Shown: positions 17,076 through 25,045, numbered from the stretch's first letter. The stretch is 36,244 nucleotides of DNA from an uncultured Pseudomonadota bacterium (GCA_903838125.1 CAILXF010000056.1:1-36244), one strand, 5' to 3'. The notes: generated from the sequence alone by a model not told the origin. Numbers and translations: made by a program.

Positions 17076-17882
17076 TTGAACACATCCCCTCACAATCCCA
17101 TTTTGAATGGGATTAAAAGCACTAATAGAATTACGCGCTACTATAGAATCAGTCGCATCTCCACGCACACACTTGCTGGGGTGTTGCTGGTAGCTATAGT
17201 ATTGCCACTTTCTAGCAAAAACATTAAATCACTTATTATCCAGTGGTGGTGTAAGCGCCTACTCACAGCCTTTAACATACGAGTTCTTTGTACGGGGCAC
17301 GTACCACTTAAACATGCGCCTTTTAAAAAAACCATGATTGTGGCTAACCATATTTCTTGGACCGATATTCATGCCCTTAATAGCCTCGTGGCACTGCGCT
17401 TTGTTGCAAAAGACGATATTAAAAACTGGCCCGTGTTTGGTTTTCTAATGCGTGGGGCCAACACCCTTTTTATTGAACGTGGCAAAAGACAGGATGCAGG
17501 TCGCATCGTCAATGTCGCTGCTTTAAGTTTGATGTCCGGTGACAATCTGTGTTTTTTCCCTGAAGGAACGACTACTAACGGTAGCGAAATAAAACCGTTT
17601 AAGAGTAGCTTAATGCAAGCGGCTATAGACGCTAATGCCTCCATACAACCAGTGGCGATAAAATATCCAGGGCTTAATGGCAGCATCAATACGGATATCG
17701 CCTACGCAGGCGAAACCACTATGCTCGAATCGATGCAGCAATTATTGCTGCAGAAAAACCCTCTAGTAGAGTTGCACTTCTTCTCCCCAATTCACATTAA
17801 AGATCTGACCGAAGATAATAAAGATCGACGCGCATTAACCCTACAAATTCAACAACAGATTCAACAAAAACTGGAGCTATAG
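17076..17882 (+). CDS. olsA: Lyso-ornithine lipid O-acyltransferase OlsA (PlsC family)
   Basis: Second step of ornithine-lipid synthesis: acylates the 3-hydroxy group of lyso-ornithine lipid; PlsC relatives make phosphatidic acid, but the neighbour olsB favours OlsA. A membrane segment lies at about 32-50. The acyltransferase motifs are present: NHISWTD (His92 and Asp97, the HX4D pair), 'LFIERGKR' near 131-138, 'FFPEGTTTNG' near 160-169 and 'IQPVAIKYPG' near 190-199. No ATG is available at the N terminus: the only in-frame candidates are TTG at 17076 and TTG at 17103, and neither has a Shine-Dalgarno. The second TTG lies in the loop of a perfect hairpin (17094-17114). The start is therefore uncertain. 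Confidence 0.8.
   Translation: MNTSPHNPILNGIKSTNRITRYYRISRISTHTLAGVLLVAIVLPLSSKNIKSLIIQWWCKRLLTAFNIRVLCTGHVPLKHAPFKKTMIVANHISWTDIHALNSLVALRFVAKDDIKNWPVFGFLMRGANTLFIERGKRQDAGRIVNVAALSLMSGDNLCFFPEGTTTNGSEIKPFKSSLMQAAIDANASIQPVAIKYPGLNGSINTDIAYAGETTMLESMQQLLLQKNPLVELHFFSPIHIKDLTEDNKDRRALTLQIQQQIQQKLEL
17094..17114 (+). repeat. Perfect hairpin at the start of olsA
   Basis: AATCCCAT, loop TTTGA, ATGGGATT: an 8-bp perfect stem. The alternative olsA start codon TTG (17103-17105) lies in the loop. No T run follows, so it is not a terminator; it could control olsA translation. Confidence 0.5.
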
Positions 17883-17886
17883 GTTA

Positions 17887-18720
17887 TTAATTTAATTCAG
17901 GTGTTAATGGTTGATCTAATGGATGCGACTGCACTTGGCTAATCTCTTTGGTTTGTAAATTCATAGCGCTTAATTGACCACCCCATAAGCAACCTGTGTC
18001 CAAAGCATAGACGTTTTCACGCTGCTGTAGTCCTAGCGCTGACCAGTGCCCGAATATGACAGCTACATCCCGAGTAGCACGTGTTGGCACATCAAACCAA
18101 GGCATAAAACCTTCAGGTATGTCTTGCAGCTCGCCTTTGAATGTGAATTGCATCTCACCCTTTGCGCTGCACACCCTTAAGCGCGTCATCGCATTGGTGA
18201 TGACACGCAACCTATCTGCACCCGTTAAAGACTCACTCCACCGATTAGGCTCATTGCCATACATGCTGGCAAGAAAGTCTAAATAATCTGCTCCCTGCAA
18301 TGCAGCCTCCACCTCAGCAGCATAGCTCAGTGCTTGAGTAACCGTCCATTGTGGTAATAAGCCCGCATGAACCATAAGGTAATGATCCTGCCGGACAATA
18401 AGTGGTTGGTGACGCAACCAATTCAGGAGAAGGTCACAGTCATCAGCCTTAAACAATGGGTCAAAAGTATCGCCTCTATGCGCACGTACTATCCCATTCG
18501 CGACAACGAGCGCATGCAAATCATGATTACCCAGAACTACTTTCAAGCTTTCTTGGTGCTTATAGCACCAACGCAACACCTCAAGTGAGCCACTACCACG
18601 ATTGATTAAATCACCCACAAGCCAAAGCCGATCAAGTTTAGGGTCGAAATTAATACGCTTCAGTAAAGCCTGAAAAGCGTGATAGCAACCCTGAATATCA
18701 CCTACTGCATAAGTCGCCAT
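17887..18720 (-). CDS. apaH: Symmetrical bis(5'-nucleosyl)-tetraphosphatase ApaH
   Basis: Hydrolyses Ap4A to two ADP; also removes Np4 caps from RNA. The 277 residues belong to the PPP-type metallophosphatases: GDIQGCY near 6-12 (Gln where E. coli has His, a common variant in this family), 'GDLINRGSGSLEVL' near 36-49 and 'LGNHDLHAL' near 62-70. I start at the ATG at 18720 (MATYAVGDIQG), 7 bases after GGGAG; two TTG codons directly upstream are in frame but less likely. Its ribosome site abuts the T-tract of the terminator of the upstream cytochrome gene, leaving no room for a separate promoter. The 3' end is 4 bases from convergent olsA. Confidence 0.92.
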   Translation of the reverse strand: MATYAVGDIQGCYHAFQALLKRINFDPKLDRLWLVGDLINRGSGSLEVLRWCYKHQESLKVVLGNHDLHALVVANGIVRAHRGDTFDPLFKADDCDLLLNWLRHQPLIVRQDHYLMVHAGLLPQWTVTQALSYAAEVEAALQGADYLDFLASMYGNEPNRWSESLTGADRLRVITNAMTRLRVCSAKGEMQFTFKGELQDIPEGFMPWFDVPTRATRDVAVIFGHWSALGLQQRENVYALDTGCLWGGQLSAMNLQTKEISQVQSHPLDQPLTPELN

Positions 18721-18732
18721 CAACAAGCTCCC

Positions 18733-18768
18733 AAAAAAAAAAAGCCACTTAAAACTTTAAGTGGCTTT
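18733..18768 (-). terminator. Rho-independent terminator of the cytochrome c5 gene
   Basis: On the minus strand, a perfect stem (AAAGCCACTTAAA with TTTAAGTGGCTTT) is followed by about 11 T residues. It ends exactly where the apaH ribosome-binding site begins. Confidence 0.9.
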
Positions 18769-18802
18769 CTTAATATCAATTTTATAATGGCCGAAAAACA
18801 GA

Positions 18803-19291
18803 TTATTTAAAAGTGGCTCCTCCAGCATTAGCCATATAAACAACTGCATTTGAAACCTCATTGTCAGACAAGCTTGAATTACCGCCTTTAGCAGGCATGC
18901 TGCGAATGCCATTCGTTGCATGACTGATCAAAGTTGCTTGACCTTGTGCAATGCGAGGTTTCCATGCCTCTTTATCACCAATCTTAGGTGCATTCATCAG
19001 ACCAGCAGCATGACACATAGAACAAACAGCCTTAACGACCTCTTCACCTGTTTTATCAACATGCGGACCTGCATCCGCTGCGGCAACCACCACCGTAGCT
19101 ACTGGTTTAATATTTTCTAAGACTGCTGCAGAGGTATCTGCAATAACCGGAGCTGGTGCTGGCGTAGATGCTGGACTAGCTGATTTAGCAATTAAGGCAA
19201 TAATCAACGTGAGTGCTAAAATAGCGCCAGGAATTACCAACATTAATTGTACGAAGGTAGAAGCTTTATATTCAGTATTGTTATCGCTCAT
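18803..19291 (-). CDS. Membrane-anchored cytochrome c5 family protein
   Basis: A 162-residue c-type cytochrome. A membrane helix at about 14-36 anchors it, an Ala/Pro-rich linker (38-75) follows, and the C-terminal monoheme domain has Cys90-Ser-Met-Cys-His94 with Met132 (SMPAKGG) as the likely sixth ligand. It probably carries electrons in the periplasm, for instance towards the caa3 oxidase encoded at 19.5-28.4 kb. AGGAA lies 9 bases before the ATG. It is transcribed divergently from tRNA-Arg and ends in a strong terminator. Confidence 0.9.
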   Translation of the reverse strand: MSDNNTEYKASTFVQLMLVIPGAILALTLIIALIAKSASPASTPAPAPVIADTSAAVLENIKPVATVVVAAADAGPHVDKTGEEVVKAVCSMCHAAGLMNAPKIGDKEAWKPRIAQGQATLISHATNGIRSMPAKGGNSSLSDNEVSNAVVYMANAGGATFK

Positions 19292-19327
19292 TACAGTTCA
19301 TTCCTATGGTTAATTTTACTTTTTGCT

Positions 19328-19352
19328 ATTATACCTGTTCATAGCCACAGGT
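19328..19352 (-). promoter_or_regulatory. Promoter of the cytochrome c5 gene with an internal inverted repeat
   Basis: A consensus TATAAT occupies 19328-19333 on the minus strand, about 37 bases before the ATG. ACCTGT (19333-19338), 8 bases, ACAGGT (19347-19352) forms an inverted repeat spanning the spacer, a possible operator. The -35 is weak. Confidence 0.4.
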
Positions 19353-19376
19353 AAAAGGCCATGAAATCCAGCGCTT

Positions 19377-19385
19377 TGCTATAAT
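19377..19385 (+). promoter_or_regulatory. Extended -10 promoter of tRNA-Arg
   Basis: TGC followed by consensus TATAAT (19380-19385), 12 bases before the mature tRNA 5' end. No clear -35, compensated by the extended -10. Confidence 0.55.
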
Positions 19386-19397
19386 GCTGCTTCACAA

Positions 19398-19474
19398 GCG
19401 CCCGTAGCTCAGCTGGATAGAGTGTTGGTTTCCGAAGCCAAAGGTCCCGCGTTCGAATCGCGGCGGGCGCACCA
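19398..19474 (+). tRNA. tRNA-Arg (anticodon CCG)
   Basis: A full cloverleaf: acceptor GCGCCCG pairs with CGGGCGC, discriminator A, encoded CCA at the end. The anticodon loop TTCCGAA gives anticodon CCG at 19432-19434, reading Arg CGG. The T arm has CCGCG, TTCGAAT, CGCGG. Confidence 0.95.
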
Positions 19475-19541
19475 AATTCTTAGTACTTAAAAAAATAAAG
19501 CCGTATTGCAAGCAGCAGTTTTAGCAGGCAAAGCATTTAGA

Positions 19542-20441
19542 CTAGAAGCGCCAGTAGTGATCTACCAATAACGCGGCAAATAACAATGTTAAGTAAAGTA
19601 TTGAATACTTGAACGTACTTTTTGCCAAATCATCAGAGTAATTTCTATACAATCCAATCACGTAAGCCAAAAATATGGCGTCCAGAATTAAGGCGGAAAA
19701 CAGGTAAATCAAACCACTCATCCCCATACCATAAGGCATCAGAGATACTGCAATTAAAATAATGGTGTAGAGCAGAATATGCAACAAGGTAAAAGCCTCA
19801 CCATGGGTCACTGGCAACATAGGCATGCCGACCTTTGCATACTCTTCTCGTCTGTATAAAGCTAACGCCCAAAAATGTGGGGGCGTCCAAGCAAAAATAA
19901 TTAAAAACATAATGAGTGCTTCTGGTGACACAGTATTGGTCACCGCTGCCCAGCCTAGAATCGGAGGCATGGCACCTGAAGCCCCACCAATCACAATATT
20001 CATCGGTGTGGCTGGCTTTAAAAATACAGTATAAATAACCGCGTAACCGACAAATGTGCCCAAGGTAAGCCACATAGTGAGTTCATTTACGTAAAAATAC
20101 AAAATAGCCAAGCCGCTACCACCTAATAGGGTGGCAAAAACCATGGTTTGTTTTGAAGACACATTACCTGTAGGAATAGCACGGCCACGGGTACGCGCCA
20201 TAATCGCGTCAATTTTATGTTCAATCAGGCAGTTAAACGCTGCAGCCGCTCCTGATGCAAAGGCAATCCCGACTGTGGTGGCTAACAATATCTGGAGCGG
20301 AACCATTCCAGGTGTGGCTAGAAACATACCGATCATTGCTGTAAAAACAATCAGCGAGGTGACTCTTGGTTTGCACAATGAGAAAAAACTCTTAAGGCTT
20401 ACACCCATACTGTTCTTAGTTGTGGTTGCTGCAATACTCAT
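19542..20441 (-). CDS. ctaB: Protoheme IX farnesyltransferase (heme O synthase)
   Basis: Converts heme B to heme O for the heme-copper oxidase; polytopic inner-membrane prenyltransferase, equivalent to CyoE. The 299 residues contain the conserved Asp-rich region '[23 protein letters not shown]' (in pieces, about 69-92) and '[27 protein letters not shown]' (about 184-210), with about nine membrane helices. GAGAG precedes the ATG. It is the last gene of the surf1-sco-ctaA-ctaB unit, 75 bases after ctaA. Confidence 0.95.
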   Translation of the reverse strand: MSIAATTTKNSMGVSLKSFFSLCKPRVTSLIVFTAMIGMFLATPGMVPLQILLATTVGIAFASGAAAAFNCLIEHKIDAIMARTRGRAIPTGNVSSKQTMVFATLLGGSGLAILYFYVNELTMWLTLGTFVGYAVIYTVFLKPATPMNIVIGGASGAMPPILGWAAVTNTVSPEALIMFLIIFAWTPPHFWALALYRREEYAKVGMPMLPVTHGEAFTLLHILLYTIILIAVSLMPYGMGMSGLIYLFSALILDAIFLAYVIGLYRNYSDDLAKSTFKYSILYLTLLFAALLVDHYWRF

Positions 20442-20516
20442 AAATCTCTCACACTTTTAATCAATTAGGGCTACGACTTAATAGTTAAGAATAATAGCCA
20501 TTAGTAACAGGGATAA

Positions 20517-21536
20517 TTATCGATACGTCTTAGTAATTTTAGAGTTCAACACGACTAAAACAATAACTAATAGCCCTGCTGTAAAATTGTGTGCCACCGC
20601 CAAAACTAATGGCAGGTGCAATACCAGGTTGGCAACACCTAATCCTATTTGGGTGAAAAGCACTGCTAATAGTGCAAATCCTAGTTGTTTTAACTGCCAG
20701 TATTTTAATACATTTAAGCCAATAAACCCCAAATAAATCAATGTGATCAGTGCCCCTAGCCTATGCGACCATTGTATAGCCGTGATAGAAGCTAGGCTTA
20801 GTGAGCCGCCACTTGAACTTTGTCCTAAATCTCGCACCATATGGAAGGCCTCTTTGAAATCCATCTCAGGTAACCATAAACCATGACAAGTTGGAAAGTC
20901 GGTGCAAGCGAGTGCGGCATAATTAGTACTAGTCCAACCACCCAAGAAAATCTGCATAAAGATAATCAATAGCGCAAATCGAATTGCAGTTTTCAAGCGC
21001 TCTGATTTAACTATACTCGTAGAGGAATTACCCCAATGTCTATGCGCTAACCAAGTCATCATAGCTAATGTTGTCATTCCGCCCAGTAGATGTGCGCTAA
21101 CGATTACTGGCTTAAGCAACAAGGTTACTGTCCACATACCGAGCATGGCTTGAAACCCTATTAGCAATACTAAGAAAGTAGGGAGCCAGGCAGAAACCTT
21201 GATTTCTCGTCTGGCGCGCCAAGAAAGCGTACTCAGAGCCAGCACGATCAAACCTAGCGTACCTGCCAAGTAGCGATGTGCCATTTCTCTCCAAGCTTTT
21301 CCAACAAGAACCGTACTATGTGGATATATAGATTGTGCGTTTTTAATGGCCGTTTCACTTTGGGGAACGGTTAAGGCTCCGTAACAACCTGGCCAGTCTG
21401 GGCAACCTAAGCCCGCATCAGTCAAACGAACATATGCGCCTAGGACAACGACACATAATGCCAAAATAGCGCCGACAAGGACTAAGACTCTAAATAATCG
21501 GAAACTTCTGCTTTGAAATTGCATAGATTGACTCAT
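20517..21536 (-). CDS. ctaA: Heme A synthase CtaA (COX15 family)
   Basis: Oxidises the C8 methyl of heme O to the formyl group of heme A, working right after CtaB. The 339 residues have eight membrane helices, heme-ligand histidines in 'EMAHRYLAG' near 84-92 and 'SAHLLGG' near 146-152, and cysteine pairs in 'GCPDWPGCYG' (Cys45, Cys51) and 'ACTDFPTCHG'. The ATG starts one base after the TGA of the Sco-like gene, so translation is likely coupled. Confidence 0.94.
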   Translation of the reverse strand: MSQSMQFQSRSFRLFRVLVLVGAILALCVVVLGAYVRLTDAGLGCPDWPGCYGALTVPQSETAIKNAQSIYPHSTVLVGKAWREMAHRYLAGTLGLIVLALSTLSWRARREIKVSAWLPTFLVLLIGFQAMLGMWTVTLLLKPVIVSAHLLGGMTTLAMMTWLAHRHWGNSSTSIVKSERLKTAIRFALLIIFMQIFLGGWTSTNYAALACTDFPTCHGLWLPEMDFKEAFHMVRDLGQSSSGGSLSLASITAIQWSHRLGALITLIYLGFIGLNVLKYWQLKQLGFALLAVLFTQIGLGVANLVLHLPLVLAVAHNFTAGLLVIVLVVLNSKITKTYR

Positions 21537-21537
21537 C

Positions 21538-22149
21538 TCAGCCTGCCCAAGAATATCTTAATAATCGAATTAGGTCTTTACGAACATCGGCAAGTGGCAC
21601 TGAGGATTGGTAACTCATCATGAAGTGCCCTAGTGGATCTACTAAATACAGACGATTACTAGCCATGACGCTTTCATCTTTAAGCTGAAACTGTTTGGAT
21701 AAATTGACGGCCTCAGCCACGGGCTGATTAATAATAAACAGGTCTGGGAAGTCATTTTTAATAGCAGTAACATCCTGCATTGATGTAATTAATACACGCT
21801 GTGCACGTGGCATATCTTTATATAAGGATACATGCAATTGGCGCATATCATGTAGCTTATCTAAGCATAGCTTTTGGCAATCAGCTGTTACGTAGACAAT
21901 ACTCCAACGCTCTTTCCAAAAAAGTGGCATAAGTAAAGTAGCATCATTAGCTTTAAGCTCTGTAGATTGACTTAATAAACGTGGTGGCGTGACCAACTCG
22001 CCTAAACTAGAACCGTTTGGCTTCCAATTAAGCTGATACATCATGACCACCACAACAATGGGCACTATAAAAAATATAAGCATGTAAACAAATACCATAC
22101 GGCCTTTTTTTTGCTTTTCTTGCTCTGATGTATGAATGTCGTTTTGCAT
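21538..22149 (-). CDS. Sco/SenC-like thioredoxin-fold protein of the oxidase locus
   Basis: A 203-residue membrane-anchored protein (helix near 18-39) with a periplasmic thioredoxin-like domain. Cys-Gln-Lys-Leu-Cys near 92-96 is the CxxxC of Sco proteins, which load copper into the CuA site. However, in the 'NRLYLVDPLG' strand region the expected upstream Asp-His of Sco (copper ligand) is replaced by other residues, so it may act as a thiol-disulfide protein rather than a copper carrier. I start at the ATG at 22149; an in-frame TTG at 22164 has no better ribosome site. It sits between surf1 and ctaA. Confidence 0.75.
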   Translation of the reverse strand: MQNDIHTSEQEKQKKGRMVFVYMLIFFIVPIVVVVMMYQLNWKPNGSSLGELVTPPRLLSQSTELKANDATLLMPLFWKERWSIVYVTADCQKLCLDKLHDMRQLHVSLYKDMPRAQRVLITSMQDVTAIKNDFPDLFIINQPVAEAVNLSKQFQLKDESVMASNRLYLVDPLGHFMMSYQSSVPLADVRKDLIRLLRYSWAG

Positions 22150-22212
22150 CTTGTACTCTTTCAATAAAGTGATATCTGTTATTCAAAAACAGCTTGTATT
22201 CAAAATATAAAT

Positions 22213-22968
22213 TTAATCTTTAGGCTTTACTATTATTACGCTCATATAGAGATAGATAAGTAAAGTTGCTAAAGCAAATCCAAACCATTGGTAGGCATAA
22301 CCGATATGGGTTGCAATTCTTTCTGCTGGCACTTGCCAGTTACGAACAAACCCCCCCGCATCACTATTTTTATCTAACTTTATGGCCATACGAGACACTG
22401 CAAAAGGGGCAGTCCGCCTATAGAGCTCCATATCCATATGCTGCCATACTGTTGCTATTGAAGAGTTCTTATTAGCAGGCTCTTTAATTTCTAGCGTAAA
22501 AAACTTTTTACTTGGCACCCAAACTTGACCTGTTACAGTTTGCTGCGATGTAGGCGTATTAAATTTGGGTAATTCAGTATGCGTATCTTTACCTAGAATC
22601 CAACCGCGATTAACGAGCACATACTGTGAACTTTGATTAATTTTTAGTGGCGTAATAACATTAAAACCTACACGATTCCCTTCCACCTGATTATCTAAAA
22701 GGAACTGGTACTTTGGTGCATAAACACCTGTTACCTTAATTTTTTTATAATTCCAAACTTCAACATCTACCACTTTCAATGGGAAATCTAGTGCAGCATC
22801 AACCTCAGCGTGATTATAAGCAGCTTGTATCGAAAGTTTTTGCTGCGCTTTATTGTATTGCCATAAACCAAATTTAATGAAAAGTGGAATGCAGACTATC
22901 GTCAGTATTGTTCCGAGTAGTGAAGGCTTGAAACTAAAGCGGTACTTTTTATATTGAGTTTTATTCAT
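22213..22968 (-). CDS. SURF1-family oxidase assembly protein
   Basis: Assembly factor of cytochrome oxidase, involved in heme A insertion into subunit I. The 251 residues have the SURF1 layout: one membrane helix at about 16-36 ending 'GLWQYNKA', a periplasmic domain with 'VLVNRGWI' near 117-124, and a second helix at about 226-246 ('GYAYQWFGFALATLLIYLY'). No clear ribosome site. The gene begins the surf1-sco-ctaA-ctaB unit, divergent from the small twin-helix gene. Confidence 0.92.
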   Translation of the reverse strand: MNKTQYKKYRFSFKPSLLGTILTIVCIPLFIKFGLWQYNKAQQKLSIQAAYNHAEVDAALDFPLKVVDVEVWNYKKIKVTGVYAPKYQFLLDNQVEGNRVGFNVITPLKINQSSQYVLVNRGWILGKDTHTELPKFNTPTSQQTVTGQVWVPSKKFFTLEIKEPANKNSSIATVWQHMDMELYRRTAPFAVSRMAIKLDKNSDAGGFVRNWQVPAERIATHIGYAYQWFGFALATLLIYLYMSVIIVKPKD

Positions 22969-22970
22969 AA

Positions 22971-22999
22971 TTGCAATTGTTTAACACTCGTCTCATAAT
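22971..22999 (+). promoter_or_regulatory. Promoter of the small twin-helix membrane protein
   Basis: TTGCAA (22971-22976), 17 bases, CATAAT (22994-22999). The leader to the ATG at 23030 would be about 24 bases. Confidence 0.5.
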
Positions 23000-23029
23000 G
23001 CACATTCAAAATACAACTTGGACAGCATC

Positions 23030-23233
23030 ATGTTAATAAAAGTTATCATCGTTTTAACTTTAATTGTAATTGTAGGCAGTTTATTTTCTGCATTATTCTT
23101 TTTAGTTAAAGATAAAAGTGGTGCTGAAAGAACTGTTAAAGCACTGACAATAAGAATTGGGCTTTCAATTTCACTCTTTATACTATTAATGCTTGGCTAT
23201 TATTTTGGCATCATTGGTCATACGCATACATAA
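23030..23233 (+). CDS. Twin-transmembrane-helix small protein (DUF2909-like)
   Basis: A 67-residue protein with two membrane helices (about 3-25 and 43-62) joined by a short charged loop 'VKDKSGAERTVKALTIRIG'. It resembles the DUF2909 twin-helix family found beside cytochrome oxidase genes in betaproteobacteria. Its function is unknown; a role in oxidase assembly or stability is a guess from context. I start at the ATG at 23030, which opens helix 1; a TTG at 23018 is less likely. The gene is inverted relative to its flanking oxidase genes and has its own promoter and terminator. Confidence 0.75.
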   Translation: MLIKVIIVLTLIVIVGSLFSALFFLVKDKSGAERTVKALTIRIGLSISLFILLMLGYYFGIIGHTHT

Positions 23234-23278
23234 TAAGATTTAATAAACTAAACTAATCGTTTTTTGTGCTTATAAAAT

Positions 23279-23310
23279 AAAAAGGGCGATGCTAATGCAT
23301 CGCCCTTTTT
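23279..23310. terminator. Bidirectional Rho-independent terminator
   Basis: Perfect 14-base arms (AAAAAGGGCGATGC and GCATCGCCCTTTTT) around TAAT. It separates the convergent twin-helix gene (+) and ctaE (-), so the surf1-ctaB genes must form a separate unit from the structural genes. Confidence 0.93.
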
Positions 23311-23321
23311 ATTAACTTACA

Positions 23322-24227
23322 TTAGAGCCAATAAACAAAGATGAAAAGGCCTAACCATACAACGTCCACAAAGTGCCAATACCAAGCCACACCTTCAAAA
23401 CCAAAGTGATGCTCAGGCGTAAAATGACCCTTCATGCAACGAATTAGAATAACAATCAACATGATCGTACCTAACGTCACATGAAAGCCATGGAAACCAG
23501 TCAACATAAAGAAAGTAGCGCCATAAGCACCACTGCCTAAAGTCAAACCCATTTCAGTATAAGCTTCATGATATTCAAATGACTGACAAACTAAAAAGGC
23601 AATACCGAGAAGTACAGTCAGCAACATCCCTGCAATCAATTGATTGCGATTATTTTTAATTAATGCCCAGTGCGCCCAAGTAATGGTAGCGCCAGAAGTT
23701 AATAACAGCATCGTATTAATGGCTGGCAAACCCCATGCCGCCATAGGCTGCAATTTTCCTGGGTGGTATTCAACTCCAAGTACGGTTCCGCCAGGGCCTG
23801 ATGAAGGCCAAGCGCCTAGAAAATCTTTATAAGGCGTAAACAATGGATCTAAACCCGCTAAGTCTGGCACCGATAATATTCTCATATAAAATAACGCACC
23901 AAAAAAAGCCGCGAAGAATGCTACTTCTGAACAGATAAATACGATCATACCGATACGGAAAGACTTATCTTCCCAATGCTTAAATTGGCCGGTAATGCTC
24001 TCCGTAATAATCGTGCCCATCCACTTAAACACCATACCGATAATAATCGCGGCGCCTATGTACATCATCCATTTACCTGGGGCTTGGAGATAAGCTAAGT
24101 CTTTACTTTTATCGGTCGCAACCGTAAAAATAAAACCAGAAGCTAGCGTTAGCAAGCCTGCAGATATAACCGCTGGATATACACTACCGTGAGGTACGTA
24201 ATAATGATTGTTTGAATGTGTCGCCAT
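23322..24227 (-). CDS. ctaE: Cytochrome c oxidase subunit III
   Basis: Subunit III of the aa3/caa3 oxidase; supports the stability and proton uptake of subunit I. From the ATG at 24227 it has 301 residues with seven helices and the conserved 'WEDKSFRIGMIVFICSEVAFFAAFF' region (in pieces), 'GFHGFHVTLGTIML' and the C-terminal 'WYWHFVDVVWLGLFIFVYW'. GGGAG is 7 bases upstream of this ATG, which opens MATHSNNHYYVPHG, the normal family start; an ATG 18 bases earlier adds an unrelated MHGSQC. Confidence 0.95.
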   Translation of the reverse strand: MATHSNNHYYVPHGSVYPAVISAGLLTLASGFIFTVATDKSKDLAYLQAPGKWMMYIGAAIIIGMVFKWMGTIITESITGQFKHWEDKSFRIGMIVFICSEVAFFAAFFGALFYMRILSVPDLAGLDPLFTPYKDFLGAWPSSGPGGTVLGVEYHPGKLQPMAAWGLPAINTMLLLTSGATITWAHWALIKNNRNQLIAGMLLTVLLGIAFLVCQSFEYHEAYTEMGLTLGSGAYGATFFMLTGFHGFHVTLGTIMLIVILIRCMKGHFTPEHHFGFEGVAWYWHFVDVVWLGLFIFVYWL

Positions 24228-24326
24228 GCATTGACTCCCGTGCATTTTTTATAATTCTATTAAATTTACAATGGCTAATTACCGCCATTACCTCGCCTTA
24301 AACTACTATCTTTTTGCAACATGAAA

Positions 24327-24899
24327 CTACTTATCTAGCTTAACTGCCGGAAAAAATGCATATGACAATGTCATCTCAGATACATCTTTAGGCAATTCAG
24401 GACTCACATAAAACCGTAACGGCATTTCCTTCTCTTCGCCTGGCTTTAATGACTGTCTGACAAAACAAAAACACTCAATTTTCTTAAGATTAGAGGCCGC
24501 AATACCAGGTGTTACACTCGGTACCGCTTGCCCAACCACAACTTCATTTGTCGTATTTTTCGCAACAAAAATTACAGTTTCGATCTGTCCTGGATGCAAT
24601 CTAACACTTGATTGCTTAGGATAAAAATTCCAGCCCAAGCCCGGCATAACATTAGTTGTAAATTGCACATCTACCCAGCGAGTATTATCAACTTTTGTAT
24701 TTGCTGACTCAGCAGCTGTCGTATTAGTTTTTCCGTTTAAACCAGAGATGGTGCATAAAACGTTATATAAAGGAACTAATGCAAAAGCGAACAAGATGGC
24801 GCCTACAACCAACCATATTAACTTACCTACTAGCTTCTTATTCTTTGCATCTAGTTGCTGCTTAGCTGTAGGCGCGTCAACTTCGTCTAATGATGCCAT
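24327..24899 (-). CDS. ctaG: Cytochrome c oxidase assembly protein CtaG (Cox11)
   Basis: Inserts copper into the CuB site of subunit I. The 190 residues have one membrane helix at about 26-47 and a periplasmic domain with the copper motif Cys143-Phe-Cys145 in 'KIECFCF', followed by 'LKPGEEKEMPLRFYV'. I start at the ATG at 24899; it has no Shine-Dalgarno of its own but lies inside the 3' end of a 37-codon gene, overlapping it by 13 bases, so translation is probably coupled. The 99-base gap to ctaE holds an AATGGC/GCCATT inverted repeat (24270-24289) but no convincing gene. Confidence 0.93.
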   Translation of the reverse strand: MASLDEVDAPTAKQQLDAKNKKLVGKLIWLVVGAILFAFALVPLYNVLCTISGLNGKTNTTAAESANTKVDNTRWVDVQFTTNVMPGLGWNFYPKQSSVRLHPGQIETVIFVAKNTTNEVVVGQAVPSVTPGIAASNLKKIECFCFVRQSLKPGEEKEMPLRFYVSPELPKDVSEMTLSYAFFPAVKLDK

Positions 24900-25000
24900 A
24901 TTGTAAACATCGATACGACATACCAAATTAAAGCAACGCCACCTAATATATATGCAATTTTCTTGCTACTGCCTTTTGCACCGGTTTCTTTATTTTCCAT
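24887..25000 (-). CDS. 37-residue single-helix oxidase-associated protein
   Basis: A 37-codon gene: a short polar N terminus (MENKETGAKGSSKK) then one hydrophobic helix from about Ile15 to Ile34 ending Trp-His-His. GGA lies 6 bases before the ATG. It sits between ctaD and ctaG, exactly where betaproteobacteria encode a small cytochrome-oxidase assembly protein, and overlaps the ctaG start by 13 bases. I infer that function from position and shape; the sequence is too short to prove it. Confidence 0.72.
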   Translation of the reverse strand: MENKETGAKGSSKKIAYILGGVALIWYVVSMFTIWHH

Positions 25001-25020
25001 ATTTTTCCAAACAAAACCTA

Positions 25021-25045
25021 GCCTTACTTTTCTTAAAAGTAAGGC
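25021..25045 (-). repeat. Hairpin between ctaD and the small protein gene
   Basis: Perfect 11-base arms (GCCTTACTTTT and AAAAGTAAGGC) around a 3-base loop. On the minus strand it is followed by a broken T-rich stretch, so it may act as a weak attenuator or protect the ctaD mRNA 3' end. Confidence 0.55.

Noticed and set aside
17887-18720. Gln instead of His in the first metal motif of ApaH (GDIQGC) as a sign of inactivity
   Set aside because: GD(I/L)QGC is common among ApaH proteins, as I recall, and all other motifs are intact.
24275-24322. A 15-codon reading frame starting 5 bases after the ctaG stop
   Set aside because: Too short, with no membrane helix and no ribosome site; the region is better explained as an intercistronic gap with a small inverted repeat.
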